This document shows positions 1 through 10,252 of a DNA stretch of 64,000 bases, in pieces. Below the pieces are notes generated by a model. That model worked only from the letters and a program-made list of their open reading frames with translations. It ran no database searches and was not told the origin of the DNA. Positions within the stretch are counted from its first letter, which is position 1. Each line of letters starts with the position of its first letter. The DNA lies in contig CM060130.1 in the NCBI GenBank assembly GCA_030522415.1, positions 21,588,965 to 21,652,964 of the forward strand. The letters are read 5' to 3'. This DNA comes from Channallabes apus. Lineage: Eukaryota; Chordata; Actinopteri; Siluriformes; Clariidae. A program made the position numbers and the translations under genes.

Positions 1-480
1 TGTCAAAATTAGTTTGATGTTTTGTATATCCCAGATGGGAAAGAAGTAAAAAACAATCACTTTCACAGGAAAGGAAACACCAATTTTCTTAATGACTTAA
101 ACATGTGTAAACATTTACTACTTGACTTGCCACCCATTCTTAATGACTTAAATGACTTAAACAACTGTATCAACAATTAAGAGACAACTACCCTTAATGA
201 CCCTTCCATATGTTGACTTGAGCTGTCAAAATTAGTTTGATGATTTGTAGACTCTTGCTGGAAAGAGACACCAACATTCTTAAAGACTTAAACATGTGTC
301 AACTTTTACTTTCACGGGGAAGACACAACTACTCTTAATTACCCTTTAATATGTCACCTTTGACATTTAGCTGTAAAATATAGCGATGACCTATAGCTTT
401 GACCTTTGAGCAAACAATCAAAGTTTTTAACATTTCCCCCTCTATATCTCTCTCCTGTCTTGGCTAACAGTATCAGACAA
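1..480. repeat. Diverged two-copy tandem duplication
   Basis: The stretch starting at position 2 (TCAAAATTAGTTTGATG) recurs at about 227, and the text after it (CACCAA..TTCTTAA.GACTTAAACATGTGT) recurs about 190-200 bp later with substitutions and indels. The first copy is cut by the window edge. No coding potential is seen. Confidence 0.6.
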
Positions 481-1197
481 ATACTTAAACTTCATTTCCC
501 ACACAGAAATAACCTATACAGTATAAACAGATATGTTTCAATATAGGTTTTGATATAGGTTTTTAATATATGTGACATATATAAAATTGGCCGTTTTCCT
601 ATTTTATATGTACATATATGTCCACATACTGTATAGAGGAAAGGTAGGATTAAGAAGTGAGCAAGTGATGAATTAGTATTATAGGTCCCAAGCAGATACA
701 GTAACAATAATGGGTGCCCTACCTTATGCAGTCTCCATTGATGGCTAATAAACATTGATACAAGTAGGCTATGGTTAAAGTGGTGAACTTATAAAGTCTT
801 AAATGTTTTGTTTTCCCTTCTCAACGCATTATGCATTTACTCACCAATAATGGCTACCTTTTTAATTTGGTCAAGTCTCCAGCAGCAGATTCCGTACCAT
901 GGCAGTAGCAGAGGTGGCAAGGCGGGCTTCTCTCCACGCTTCTGCCTGGCAAAACACCCCAGAGCCCTTTATAACTTCAATCTGAAAAATTATTTCACAT
1001 CACAATATTAATTTATTGGCAACTTTTAGAAACTTTTCATGTTTCATACTGATTCTTATGTTTAGCTTCCCAATAGTTAATAGGATTTTATGTATAAATG
1101 CAGATTAATGATAAAGATACCTGCAGGGTAAAACTGCAACATGAACAGTACAAAATTAAAACTGAAAAAAGACGGACATTCAGAGTAAAACAGTGCA

Positions 1198-1395
1198 AGA
1201 TAAAAATAAAAAACCTGTACAAAACATACATGCAGGGTAAGCATTGGTGGGAGCAATGTCCAAGCAGTGTAGAGAAATATTTCTGTACGACTTCATTGTT
1301 TTGTGCTGTGTAGTATAGTATTGTAATAGCTTATCAGAGGGATCAACTCCCCATGTGCTGGTTGTACGCAGTCACAGGACATGTCCTACGTAAGG
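1198..1395 (-). pseudogene. piggyBac-like transposase C-terminal fragment (copy A)
   Basis: This is the minus-strand counterpart of the better preserved segment at 45236-45450 in copy B, which reads GVDHSDQLLQYY, close to the GVDxSDQ block of piggyBac/PGBD transposases. Here only the part from the NQHMG..DHSDQ block onward survives. About 550 bp present in copy B (roughly 44688-45244), including the VKWMDTREVS segment, is missing, which joins intron sequence directly to the coding fragment. The plus-strand frame over the same bases is an antisense shadow. This piece cannot encode an active transposase. Confidence 0.6.
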
Positions 1396-1752
1396 CAGTA
1401 TTTTAGCCACCTGGAACTAGCTTGTTTGTGCTAAATAACATTACCGATAGCAGTGTTATAAGCTAACCAAAATGGAGCCAAATACACATTAGCGACCATA
1501 ATCTAAAGCTATCCAAAACAAGGTGAATATAAACATCTGTAAACTCCATAAGGCATTAGCTTAGCCACCGGGAAATATCATGTTTGTGCTACATGAGGCA
1601 GCATGTTAGCATGATTTACCTAAACTATATAAATGGCATTGAAAGCCAATGTGTCACACAAGCTGACAAGAGCTAGCTGTAGTGAGGAAAATATTTACTA
1701 ATATTAGTTTAATATTATCAGAATAAGAGTTATATAAGACTTAATAACTTAC

Positions 1753-1896
1753 CCAGTGTAGCATGGGTCTATTCTCTGTTCAAAATGCTCCCGTTCATCG
1801 TCGGAGTCACACAGTCTTCTTCTGAGGTAAATGTAAACTCCTCCAACTTTCCAGAACATTCTGAAGAGTTTCCTCAGATGTGTAAGCGCGTGCCAT
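1753..1896 (-). pseudogene. piggyBac-like transposase N-terminal exon (copy A)
   Basis: On the minus strand, an ATG at 1896-1894 opens a frame starting MARAYTSEETLQN, resembling the MSRRYTxEEAL start of many piggyBac transposases. The rest is acidic (CDSDDEREHFEQ in another frame), as is usual for this N-terminus. The exon ends at a good splice donor (GTAAG, complement of 1748-1752). A frameshift separates the start from the acidic stretch, and a TGA follows LPQKKTV. Copy B carries the same exon with a shorter middle, and a related exon lies at 36652-36804 in a different piggyBac element. Confidence 0.6.
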
Positions 1897-2419
1897 CTTC
1901 CAAAACGTGCAGAAAATTCACTAAATCGGAGTATTTTCAAGCCTGTCTCTCTGTGTTCGTTTTTCATGCCTGTGTCCGGGGGGCGTGGTCTAGTATGTAA
2001 ATTACCGGGACTGATTTCTGTGTGATTGGCGTGTGGGCGTGTCCTGCCTCAGGTCATTAGCATATAAGTGTGACAGAAATTCTGTCCCTCTCCTTGGTTT
2101 CATGTGGATTACATAAACTGAGAATATTTGTTTTCAAAATGACTTGCATCATTTAAAAGTAGACACTTTAAGCTTTATATAGATATATTTCTCATTTCAG
2201 TTAATTTTAGTGACGCGTTTCAAAAAGATTTTCACGGAGACTGAGGTTTCATATATGTGCATGTATCCTCATATACTGTATGTGGGCAATTAGGATTAGT
2301 TTTTTGCATATTTTTTTTGTTAGTTCTTAGTTATTGCCTTGATAATAGAAAATATGAGCTAGGCATCATGTATGACAGTTGCCAAAGTGAGATATGAGCT
2401 AAAATGACCAGATCCTGCC

Positions 2420-2785
2420 ATAGGAGACATATCTTGTATGTACACATAGGGCTTATATGTGGATATAAAGAAGTAATACAGGAGACCTATATGGCCTGTA
2501 TATGCACATATATGCACCTCAATGTTGCCTATATGTGGCATATATGCGCATATATGCAGCATACATATTATCATATATATGCATATATACTGCATATAGG
2601 TTTCATATATGCGCATATATCCTCATATAGGTGAGGATATATGCGCATATATTCTGCATATAGGTTTCATATACAGTATGCGCATAAGTCCTCATATAGG
2701 TGAGGATATATGCGCATATATTCTACATATAGGTTTCATACAGTATATGCGCATATATCCTCATATAGGTTCTTTCCATGTGGGG
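2420..2785. repeat. Palindromic ATATGCGC minisatellite (copy A)
   Basis: An array of units built from ATATGCGCATATAT, CCTCATATAGG and TGCATATAGGTTTCATA. The units are themselves dyad-symmetric, for example CCTCATATAGGTGAGG at 2630-2645 and 2692-2707. The same array occurs at 32463-32697 and 43190-43625. Frames read from it are Tyr/Ile-rich artefacts on both strands. Confidence 0.85.
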
Positions 2786-3111
2786 CACGCACACTGCTCT
2801 GGGTCAAACACAGACAATGGGAAACAGGAATTAAGCTCTCAAACAAATGCTTCCCAACAGAATACCGTAGGTCGCATCGCCAAAATTCTTTCACCGTGAG
2901 TGGCAGGAACTTCCAGACTACAACATATTGAATTCTCATGCCTGTAGAGTGTATTATACTGATGTGGCGACAGTGTAAAAACATCCTCCGATGTTAAATG
3001 CGAGCCGAAAATTGAGTACAGTACTTTTGAACGGCAAACAGGAATTAAGCTCTAAACTAGACAGCAAGGTAAATACACAAAACTTACCGTGAAATAATTT
3101 TTTTCCCTCAA

Positions 3112-3198
<87 letters not shown>

Positions 3199-3222
3199 TT
3201 TTTTTTTTTTTTTTTTTTTTAA
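3112..3222. repeat. (AT)n microsatellite followed by poly-T
   Basis: About 85 bp of pure AT followed by about 24 T. The equivalent place in copy B (42782-42832) holds a shorter (AT)n tract, so this tract belonged to the element before the copies separated. Confidence 0.95.
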
Positions 3223-3517
3223 GCACCATGGCAAATCTCTCGTAGTCAATTTTTGAACCTGTTTTAAACACATACACACATGCATACACATTTTATAGAA
3301 ATGAACTTAGTTAATTTAATTTGCCTTACATTGTTCAATGAGGATGGGTTCCAAAACCAAAAATCATCATTGATTCAATGTTTGTCTTTTCAACACAGAA
3401 AAGCAATGAATTATCAACATTGATTCAACATTATTTAGCATTGAATAATCAACCTCAACCAAAATGATGATTCTGATGAAATTTCAACATTGAATCAATG
3501 TCACCTTGCTATCTGGG

Positions 3518-3984
3518 TAGTCAGCCTTAATCTCTATATTAAACGTTAACACTTTTTTAATACTAACAGTTAACACTTAAAATACAGTATGGATTCCAGA
3601 AATTCTTAGTAAAAAAAATTATTGTTGAACTGAACAGACATGTTGAGCAACATACAGTACAGTGTATAAACAAAACAGCTAGATAGCACTCCAGTACAAA
3701 CTGGTACTGTACAAACCGGCTCTTCTGGCTCTGCCACATATTATAGAAAATTTCAGAAATTTCTTTGTTCTTCAGAAACAACTTATCAATCACACATACA
3801 CACACACGCCCCAGTCTACAGTAGGTCGGGTAATAACAGAAATTCAAAGAAAGAAGGGGTGAGACCAATAGTGCGATCGCTTAGTGTTTATTTACAAAAG
3901 AGAATAAACAAATCAATCTCAATGACTCTTCTACTCCTAGTCCTTTGTTTTTTGTCACGTGACTCCCATAGACGCTATGCAGTA
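3518..3984. other. Unannotated stretch beside copy A
   Basis: AT-rich unique-looking sequence. No reading frame, RNA gene or repeat terminus was recognised. Confidence 0.5.
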
Positions 3985-4065
3985 CAATAGATCAAATTCA
4001 AAATCAAATTTTATTTCACATACACAGTCATACACAGTACGATATGCAGTGAAATGCTTATGCAA
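3980..4065 (-). repeat. Short interspersed repeat tail
   Basis: The reverse complement reads CATTTCACTGCATATCGTAC.. then TGTGTATGTGA..AATAAAATTTGA. The same tail occurs at 7262-7346 (plus) and, joined to a tRNA-Ile-like head, at 39096-39149 (minus). It is therefore the 3' part of a SINE or short LINE family whose head is missing here. Confidence 0.6.
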
Positions 4066-4425
4066 CTGCCAGTGACCTTAAAGAGTAGTAAAATGTTTTC
4101 TCCTACACTATTTTTTTAATACTCTCCATGATTTATTTGAATACTGGCCTTTATTTGCTTAATATTCCTAACTTTCTTTTCTTTAAACCTTTTCCTATAA
4201 TTTTTTTCCTATCTATTTTCCCTCTTAAATTCTAAATTATTTTTCTTCAGTATATTAACTTATTTTTCTACTTTTAGGGCCTGAATTTCTTACCAGTATG
4301 TCTTTATAAATCCTGGTTTCTGCATATGAGATGGTGTATGCACATTTCATATACATTTTTGTGTATAGACACTCTATGCAACAGATCAGCTCTACATAGG
4401 GTGAAGAGATCATTGATTAACTTTA

Positions 4426-4459
4426 TTATTAATAATAATAATAATAATCATAATAATAA
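4426..4459. repeat. (AAT)n microsatellite
   Basis: Imperfect AATAATAAT run with one CAT interruption. Confidence 0.9.
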
Positions 4460-4737
4460 ACCTAGCAAACCATGCTTTTTCATAAAGGCAGGTGAAATAA
4501 TAATATCTGAAAGATTATTGATGTCATGAGGTCATGATGCCATTACTTATTGATACCAGCAGGATTTAATAGTAATTAAACTAATGCCAACTAACTATTT
4601 TTAGTGTATTTTTGCCACTTCAGTAAGCATTACTTATGAGCTTGTTATAAAAGTTATAATAAAAAAAACTTACTGTATGATGTTTCTGTGAAACACAATA
4701 CCAACATAAAAATGACTACTTATTTTTAGATGTAACT

Positions 4738-4807
4738 ATTTGTGGACTGCTGGATCTGTGAATTTCCCCACAGTGATGAATAAAGTGTCTGTCTGTCTGT
4801 CTGTCTC
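4738..4807 (+). mobile_element. LINE 3' tail with (GTCT)n
   Basis: Sequence of the type GAATTTCCCC...GATGAATAAAGTGTCTGTCTGTCT is the typical 3' end of L2/CR1-like fish LINEs, with a short microsatellite tail. Everything upstream of the last roughly 70 bp is missing. Confidence 0.6.
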
Positions 4808-5290
4808 TAATGCTTGAAGTAGCCCCACTGTCATTTCTAGAAGCCCAAAATCAATTCTTCTGATTATTCTCAGGAACACCATCAGCCGGTTTGCCTTTGT
4901 ACACTTGCGAAGACATGTTATGGCTGCTACATGCATCACATGCTGCTCATATCTTCGTACCATACTAAGATAGTTTGTTTGGCATATACTGTTTAAAGCT
5001 AATTAGATGCTCATCAACAGTGATGCCAAGTCCTGGTTTGTAGCAGGTGCTTCACCCACTTCTGTCAAACTTCACAGCTTGTCTCGTTGACTATAGGTTG
5101 CTCTTAAAAGCGAATCACACATGGCAGGATATGGAAGTTCTGCAAAGACATTGTAGTGTGAAAAATTGCCTGACCAGTGTCTGCATCCCATAAGCTGGAC
5201 ACATATTTGTTGCAGGATCTGTAGACACCACACAAAAACCTCACTCAAATAGGCTTCAATATTCTACCTCTTTCCAGGTGTTTCCATAAA
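4808..5290 (-). pseudogene. piggyBac transposase remnant, central region
   Basis: Reading the minus strand from 5290 downward, three frames together give piggyBac landmarks in the right order: GVYRSCNKYVSSLWDADTG and IFHTTMSLQNF; then GITVDEHLISFKQYMP (the VDE block that holds a catalytic Asp in this family); then CDACSS and VYKGKPADGVPE. Stops interrupt it, for example just after CVIRF and in the YGTKI block, and at least one frameshift is needed. The 3' side stops at the LINE tail near 4807. This segment lies outside the terminus of copy A, so it is a separate element remnant; N- and C-terminal parts are not seen here. Confidence 0.7.
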
Positions 5291-5601
5291 CCCTTCTCTC
5301 TTCCAGGTTTGTCATGTTCATGTCAATGGTTACAATGGAGTCCATAAGGAAAAAATGAAAACAGGACTTGATGACACACACTTCAGCATATGGCATATTG
5401 GGTTAGGGTTGGGTTCCAACTTTGTACTGAAAGGAGAAAGGAGCTTCACTCTGACACTTCCTCATCAGTCTGTCTTCCTACTCGGGTTATACTCTGTGTT
5501 ATCCTCAACCTCTCACTCTCTCCTCTAAACACTCCACTGTCAGTTTGGCTTCTCTACTCCAGATCACTCTTTGTCTAATATAATTCCACAGGTTGGCCAC
5601 C

Positions 5602-5897
5602 GCTCGATTCCCGTCTCTGTGTGCATGGAGTTTGCATGTTCTCCCCGTGCTTGGTGGGTTTCCTCCGGGTAGTCCGGTTTCCTCCCACAGTCCAAAGACA
5701 TGCAGATTAGGATAATTGGTGTTCCCAAATTGACCGTAGTGTGTGAATGTGTGTATGTGTGTGTGCCCTGCGATGGATTGGCACCCTATCCAGGGTGAAC
5801 CCCGCCTTGTGCCCTAGGCCTCCTGGGATAAGCTCCAGGTCCCCCGCGACCCTGAATAGAGGATAAAGCGGTATAGAAGATGAATGAATGAATGAGC
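5602..5897 (+). mobile_element. tRNA-headed SINE, 5'-truncated copy
   Basis: This copy shares the body of the complete copies at 21136-21518 and 52653-53014 (GCATGTTCTCCCCGTG, TGCGATGGATTGGCACCC, GATAAAGCGGTATAGAA, then (TGAA)n) but lacks the tRNA-like head. A 9-bp target duplication TTGGCCACC flanks it at 5593-5601 and 5898-5906. Confidence 0.85.
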
Positions 5898-5906
5898 TTG
5901 GCCACC

Positions 5907-6598
5907 ATTGCTGCTAAAGACTGAACTGTGAGTAAGGCCGCAAAAAGCTGTATATACCAAAGCTGCAAAAAAGTTGTAGTTTGGTTTTTCAACAGGTGTG
6001 TTAAAAAATGTTGTCAAAGTTCCTGTGCAGGTTGCCATGAAAGCCAAAAAACAAGAGCATAAAAAGTGTGTATCTGCTCAAAGACTGCATGTTTAGTTGT
6101 AGGAGAGGAGTGTAGAAATGTGCTTAAACTCTGGGTAAGACTACAATTGGTGTAGAAAAATATTAATTTCAAATGACCGGTCATTTTTGGCCGGGAACAC
6201 CACGAGTGCATAAATGTTCCATAAAACATACAATTTTTTATAAAAAAATATTTCTAATTTATTTTATGTGTTTAAATGCTATGTGTGAACAAAGTCATTG
6301 AACCTCCCGAGAAATGGATAAAATTTACTGCACTTTTTTAGAGAGAAAACATGTAAATCGGTCAGATTTGACCAGAACACAGCACAAGGGTTAACTATTT
6401 ATTTCTTTGTAAAGCATTTAAATCTCAAGAAACGGATATTCCATAGTGTAAATAAAACATAATAATCGAAAAGGTCAAGCACCAATCTTATGTTATTAGT
6501 TATGTGTCGACTTTTAAAGGTCTATCAGTGTAACATGTGTTGTGTCGAAGTTGCTTCCCCCCACTGAGAAGAGTCTTCTTAGCGCCACCACCGTGAAA
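5907..6598. other. Unannotated AT-rich stretch
   Basis: No reading frame is recognised. A palindrome AAATGACCGGTCATTT sits at about 6170-6186. The segment 6418-6520 recurs diverged at 7960-8055. Confidence 0.4.
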
Positions 6599-6679
6599 AT
6601 GGCTCAGGGAACGTACATTCAGAGCAAGGCTTGCCTGCGAGAGGTTATGCGCGTACTGAGTTTCTACGGACCGCGGTAA
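6599..6679 (+). CDS. Candidate small first exon or 26-codon frame, unrecognised
   Basis: An ATG in a favourable context (GTGAAAATGG) opens a 26-residue frame starting MAQGTYIQSKACLREV and ending in a TAA. A possible splice donor (G|GTAAAG) overlaps that stop, so it could instead be a first coding exon. The stretch is locally richer in GC and CpG than its surroundings. I do not recognise the peptide and see no downstream exon, so it may be chance. Transcript evidence would decide. Confidence 0.2.
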   Translation: MAQGTYIQSKACLREVMRVLSFYGPR

Positions 6680-7261
6680 AGACCAAAATGGACATTGTTA
6701 GTGTTTTTAATCCCTGAAATGAAAGAGACGGAGAATTTCACACGGCTTGAAAACGAAACCCATCATAGCATGCGTTGTACTGTATTGTTTTTTTTAATCA
6801 CCCTATACACGCACACTGATTTATTTATGCCATGTTACAAATGGAATCATTTGGAATAATATTTTTTAGACAGGATATTTTAATTTTATGTTTTATGGAA
6901 ATGGACCAGTACCAGTGCTGATCCTTTTTATACGCAGTTTGGGTTTATTCAGATATGTGATTTTGTAACCAACTGAGGGGATATCACATCATTTAAATGC
7001 AAATGATTTGGCATTATAATAATAATGATGTCTTGAGACTGTATCTGACAGGTCTCTATTATGTGACATATGGTTTTGCTCCACTTTACTGACAAGACAT
7101 GTTTAAGAAAAATATCAGACATGATCTCGCCAGTGTTACTGCTGATGTGTTTCCCGACCACAGGGAAAGTCTGTACAGTACATTGTGCCTTGTCACTGTC
7201 ATACTATTTTCCTTTTATATTTTCTAGGTAAAGAGATTCACACTGTAAAGAGATTCAGACT

Positions 7262-7346
7262 GTTGCTCATTTCACTGTATATTAAGCATTTCACTGCATA
7301 TCGTACTGTGTATGACTGTGTATGTGACAAATAAATTTGAATTTGA
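7262..7346 (+). repeat. Short interspersed repeat tail
   Basis: Carries CATTTCACTGCATATCGTAC..TGTGTATGTGACAAATAAA, the same tail as at 3980-4065 and 39096-39149. No tRNA-like head is visible upstream. Confidence 0.6.
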
Positions 7347-8588
7347 TTTGTTTCCACACCACATGTTTATTAGCTGAGTTGTATCCTTGTAAGTATGTTC
7401 ATTATAGCAAGAGAAACACATCCCGATGGATAGAAGTGTCACTGTCAGATACTGTTTCCCTTCTGCTTTTTATGTTTCCCAATAATCTCCCAAACGTATA
7501 AGACTGTTAATGTGGCTCTCTGAGTTCTAACACTAAGTATGCTCATACTGTATGTTCATGTTCTAAGTAAGTATTAGTAGTTTTGCTGTTGCTGCTAATT
7601 TGTTTACACAACAAAAGTGAATCAGCTAAGTTCGATCATTCTAAATATGTTCATTATAGCAACAGAAACTTAATGATGGCTAGAGTTCATGCTATCATAA
7701 GTTTTCCCTCCGCTTTTCAGGTACAGATGTTCCCATTGCTGTCAAAATGGTACCATTACAGCCCACAAGTTGGGGAAACAACTTCGACAGATCACCGACA
7801 CTGAAAGCAGTCAAACCACACCCCTAGATCTGTTGTTTTGACAAACAAAAACTAGATAAAGTTTTTAGAACTTTAAAGATTGTAGATGTCTGTTGTCAAG
7901 AGATTAATTCTGAATATGAGTCGCACTGAAATATGGACACAATTCAGCTAAAGCAGCAAAACCATTAAGGATATTCCATAGTGTAACTAAATCAGATTAA
8001 TCTAAAAGATCCAGCAACAATCTTATCTTATTAGTTATGTGCCTATTTTAAGGAAACCGGATTGCTCTTCTGACCGCATTCACCCCACCTCCACATACCA
8101 AATTACAGGTTTTGTTTTGCAGGGTTTGCTTGCAGATTTTGTTTCGCTCCACCCATAAATCCATGTTTTTGTCTCAACGTCAAACTGAAAGTATTTTCGA
8201 CAATGGAAGAAGTCATTCCACACCCTATACATGTTGATTTGGCAAACAAAAACTGGATAGAGTTTTTAGATCTTTAAATATGGTAGATATCTATTGTGAA
8301 GAGGTTAATTCTAAATTCTAGTCATTTAAAAAAAAAAGGATACACTTCAGCTAAAGCAGCAAAACCGTTTGTATGAGGAGCAGGTAAAAGGTAAGAGTAA
8401 TTAGAATCACACTAATGTCCGTGTTTTTAACTACGCAGTTACCTGTTTTAATTATGCTCGAATTTCTAATACGCTCCGATTTTAACTTAGTTCTCTAAAA
8501 GTATTTTTTATTGTTAACACTTTGTAATCATGTATTTGTGCGAGTTCAGGTGTATTAAAACGATGACTCTATTTCTCTGTGTGTTTAG

Positions 8589-8652
8589 GATTTTATTAGT
8601 TTAAACACACAGGAGGAGATACAGGAGGAGATAATGATGGCGACAGCAGGCA
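8589..8652 (+). other. Candidate 5' exon with start codon
   Basis: An acceptor-like tract ends in TAG at 8586-8588 (a second AG lies at 8611-8612), then a purine-rich GGAGGAGATA leader, two adjacent ATGs at 8634 and 8637 (MMATAG), and a strong donor GTAAGT at 8653. The coding part would end in phase 1. The Ig V exon at 40900 also begins in phase 1, but over 32 kb separates them and there is no signal peptide, so linking them is speculative. Confidence 0.2.
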
Positions 8653-8654
8653 GT

Positions 8655-9127
8655 AAGTAACTTAATTAATGTTTGCTCTGTGTTCTATCTGTGCCAGCTA
8701 TTTGGCTTGATAAAATATAGACTTTTGAAAAGAAAGGGGCGAAAATAACAAGCCCTCTATTTTATAAATTTTTTTATTGACAGCAATCGTTGTGTAAAAC
8801 AATCTGCTCGACAGGACAAGCCTTAGACTGAAGACTTAGAAGCAACACACAACATGAATGAATATATAGTTTGCATATGAAGAGATCACACATGGAGAAA
8901 TAGAATTTGTTTAAAGTGAATGTTCTCTATATGTTGCCAGTTGTGTCTGGTTTTATGTCCTCTATATACAGTACAGTCTTGTGTTAAACCCTTTGATAAA
9001 TAACAGATTTTGGTGATTGTTTAATTGAAAAGATGTTAACACAGTCTCTCTTGGAAATGGAAAAAATTCACAACATTTTCAGCAAACATTGATACATGGT
9101 TACTCTTAATACCCTAAATAATCAGTA
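8655..9127. other. Unannotated stretch
   Basis: Nothing recognised up to the TA that flanks the next element. Confidence 0.4.
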
Positions 9128-9617
9128 CAGTGGTCACCTAATCGGAGCGTCGTATTTACCGCCGCCGCATTTCGGCATGTGCATTTGCTGGCTTTTACCA
9201 CTGAGTGGCGCTATATAACTACAGACTGACGCCTCATGCCTTAGTTCATTCTCTGCCGCATTAATGAGACGCGTTCCATTAAATAATACACGTAGTAGCC
9301 GATAACATCAAGTGAAACACTGTAGTTGACCGAATTCATAATCACAGTACTAAAATTACAGTACAAATGTAGAATTCCAATTAAATCAAATCTTATTAAG
9401 ATCAAATTTAAGCACAATAAATATTAACACAGTGAGCCTTTAGATTTTATCACGTGTAATTAGAAAAGAAGTGTGTAGGGTTTTATTTAAATATAAATTT
9501 CTAAACCAATAATATAAAATAACACCAAGTTATTATTACTGTATAACAGGCTTACTTCGTCATTTATCTAGAGCTTGCTTTCAAAGAAGTCGAGTGGCTT
9601 GTTAACGTCTCTGGGGT

Positions 9618-9702
9618 GCATTGTCTTTAAGTGCCCGCTTGGTGTAGCGGTTAGAGCACTTGGCCAGAGATCTACAAAGCACCGGTTCGAATCCTGAGTG
9701 AA
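9618..9702 (+). other. tRNA-like unit 1 (left arm)
   Basis: Preceded by GCATTGTCTTTAAGTG, then A-box-like GGTGTAGCGGTTAGAGC and a perfect B-box-type GGTTCGAATCC with normal spacing. The acceptor and T stems do not pair well, so a functional tRNA is unlikely. Its mirror copy is at 20291-20372. Confidence 0.5.
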
Positions 9703-10170
9703 GATGTTTTAAAATTGTTTTATTTTAAAACTAAATAAAATGTTTTAAGTGCGCTTAAGGTAGAGTCTTATAAAGGCTATGTAGACTTAATAGTTTTATT
9801 ATATATTTTTTGCACATTAATCTGAGTCCTCATCTGTTAGATCTGTTTAGTTTTTTTTTTTTCCTGCCGGCACAAATACGCGGCTCCATCCCTTTCCCGC
9901 ATATTCAGGGAGCCTACGGAGTGAGCGAGTAACCATAGTCGAATCGATTGGTGTGTCTCCAACTCACGTTACTCGTGAGTCGGCCTATTCATGCCGGCTG
10001 GTGATAATTAACGTTAATATGATCTCGGGCTTGCTCACGATGCTCAACATCTATAAAAATAGCAAAGTATTGTGTATAGAGTGATAAAAAAAACGGTCTA
10101 ACGCATGTTATGATAAGGAAAATCTGTAAAGAACAGTATGGCGGAATGGGTGCTATTTAAAGTCTGGGAT

Positions 10171-10252
10171 GCGTTGTCTCTAAGTGTCTGAGTGGTGCAG
10201 CGGGTAAGTCCGCGGCGTTTCACGGAGGTGACCCGTGTTCGATCCTTGTGTG
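10171..10252 (+). other. tRNA-like unit 2 (left arm)
   Basis: Preceded by GCGTTGTCTCTAAGTG, nearly the same leader as unit 1, then A-box-like GAGTGGTGCAGCGGGTAAGTC and B-box-like GTGTTCGATCC. The shared leader suggests units 1 and 2 are old duplicates. The mirror copy is at 13475-13558. Confidence 0.5.

Larger units (their letters stand above)
640..3517 (-). mobile_element. piggyBac-like element, copy A (5' part)
   Basis: Reverse-complement homology to 42467-46030 runs from here up to the shared terminus TGCTATCTGGG at 3507-3517, so 3517 is the 5' end of a minus-strand element. From that end it contains a block rich in ATTGAATCAATG palindromes, an (AT)n tract, the ATATGCGC minisatellite, a promoter-like block, a transposase N-terminal exon and a C-terminal fragment. 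Homology to copy B stops near 640, so the distal end is missing or diverged. The base pairs outside 3517 are TAGT, not the TTAA expected of a piggyBac. The superfamily call rests on transposase motifs better preserved in copy B. Confidence 0.7.
6418..8372. repeat. Cluster of diverged local duplications
   Basis: Three pairs are visible: 6418-6520 with 7960-8055 (GATATTCCATAGTGTAA, CAATCTTATxTTATTAGTTATGTG); 7370-7475 with 7615-7715 (TATGTTCATTATAGCAA); and 7828-7970 with 8230-8372 (GACAAACAAAAACT, CAGCTAAAGCAGCAAAACC). All are direct repeats. No coding content was recognised. Confidence 0.6.

Noticed and set aside
808..1313. Plus-strand frames of 67 and 71 codons, duplicated at 45313-45853
   Set aside because: They are antisense to the piggyBac-like transposase fragment and its downstream part; the duplication follows from the element, not from protein conservation.
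2420..2785. CRISPR-like repeat array
   Set aside because: Units are contiguous and palindromic without unique spacers, in a vertebrate transposon context.
2404..2931. Several overlapping Tyr/Ile-rich frames on both strands
   Set aside because: They are translations of the palindromic ATATGCGC array and appear in all frames; no independent evidence of coding.
9618..9702. Functional tRNA gene
   Set aside because: Box motifs fit but the acceptor, anticodon and T stems do not pair convincingly.
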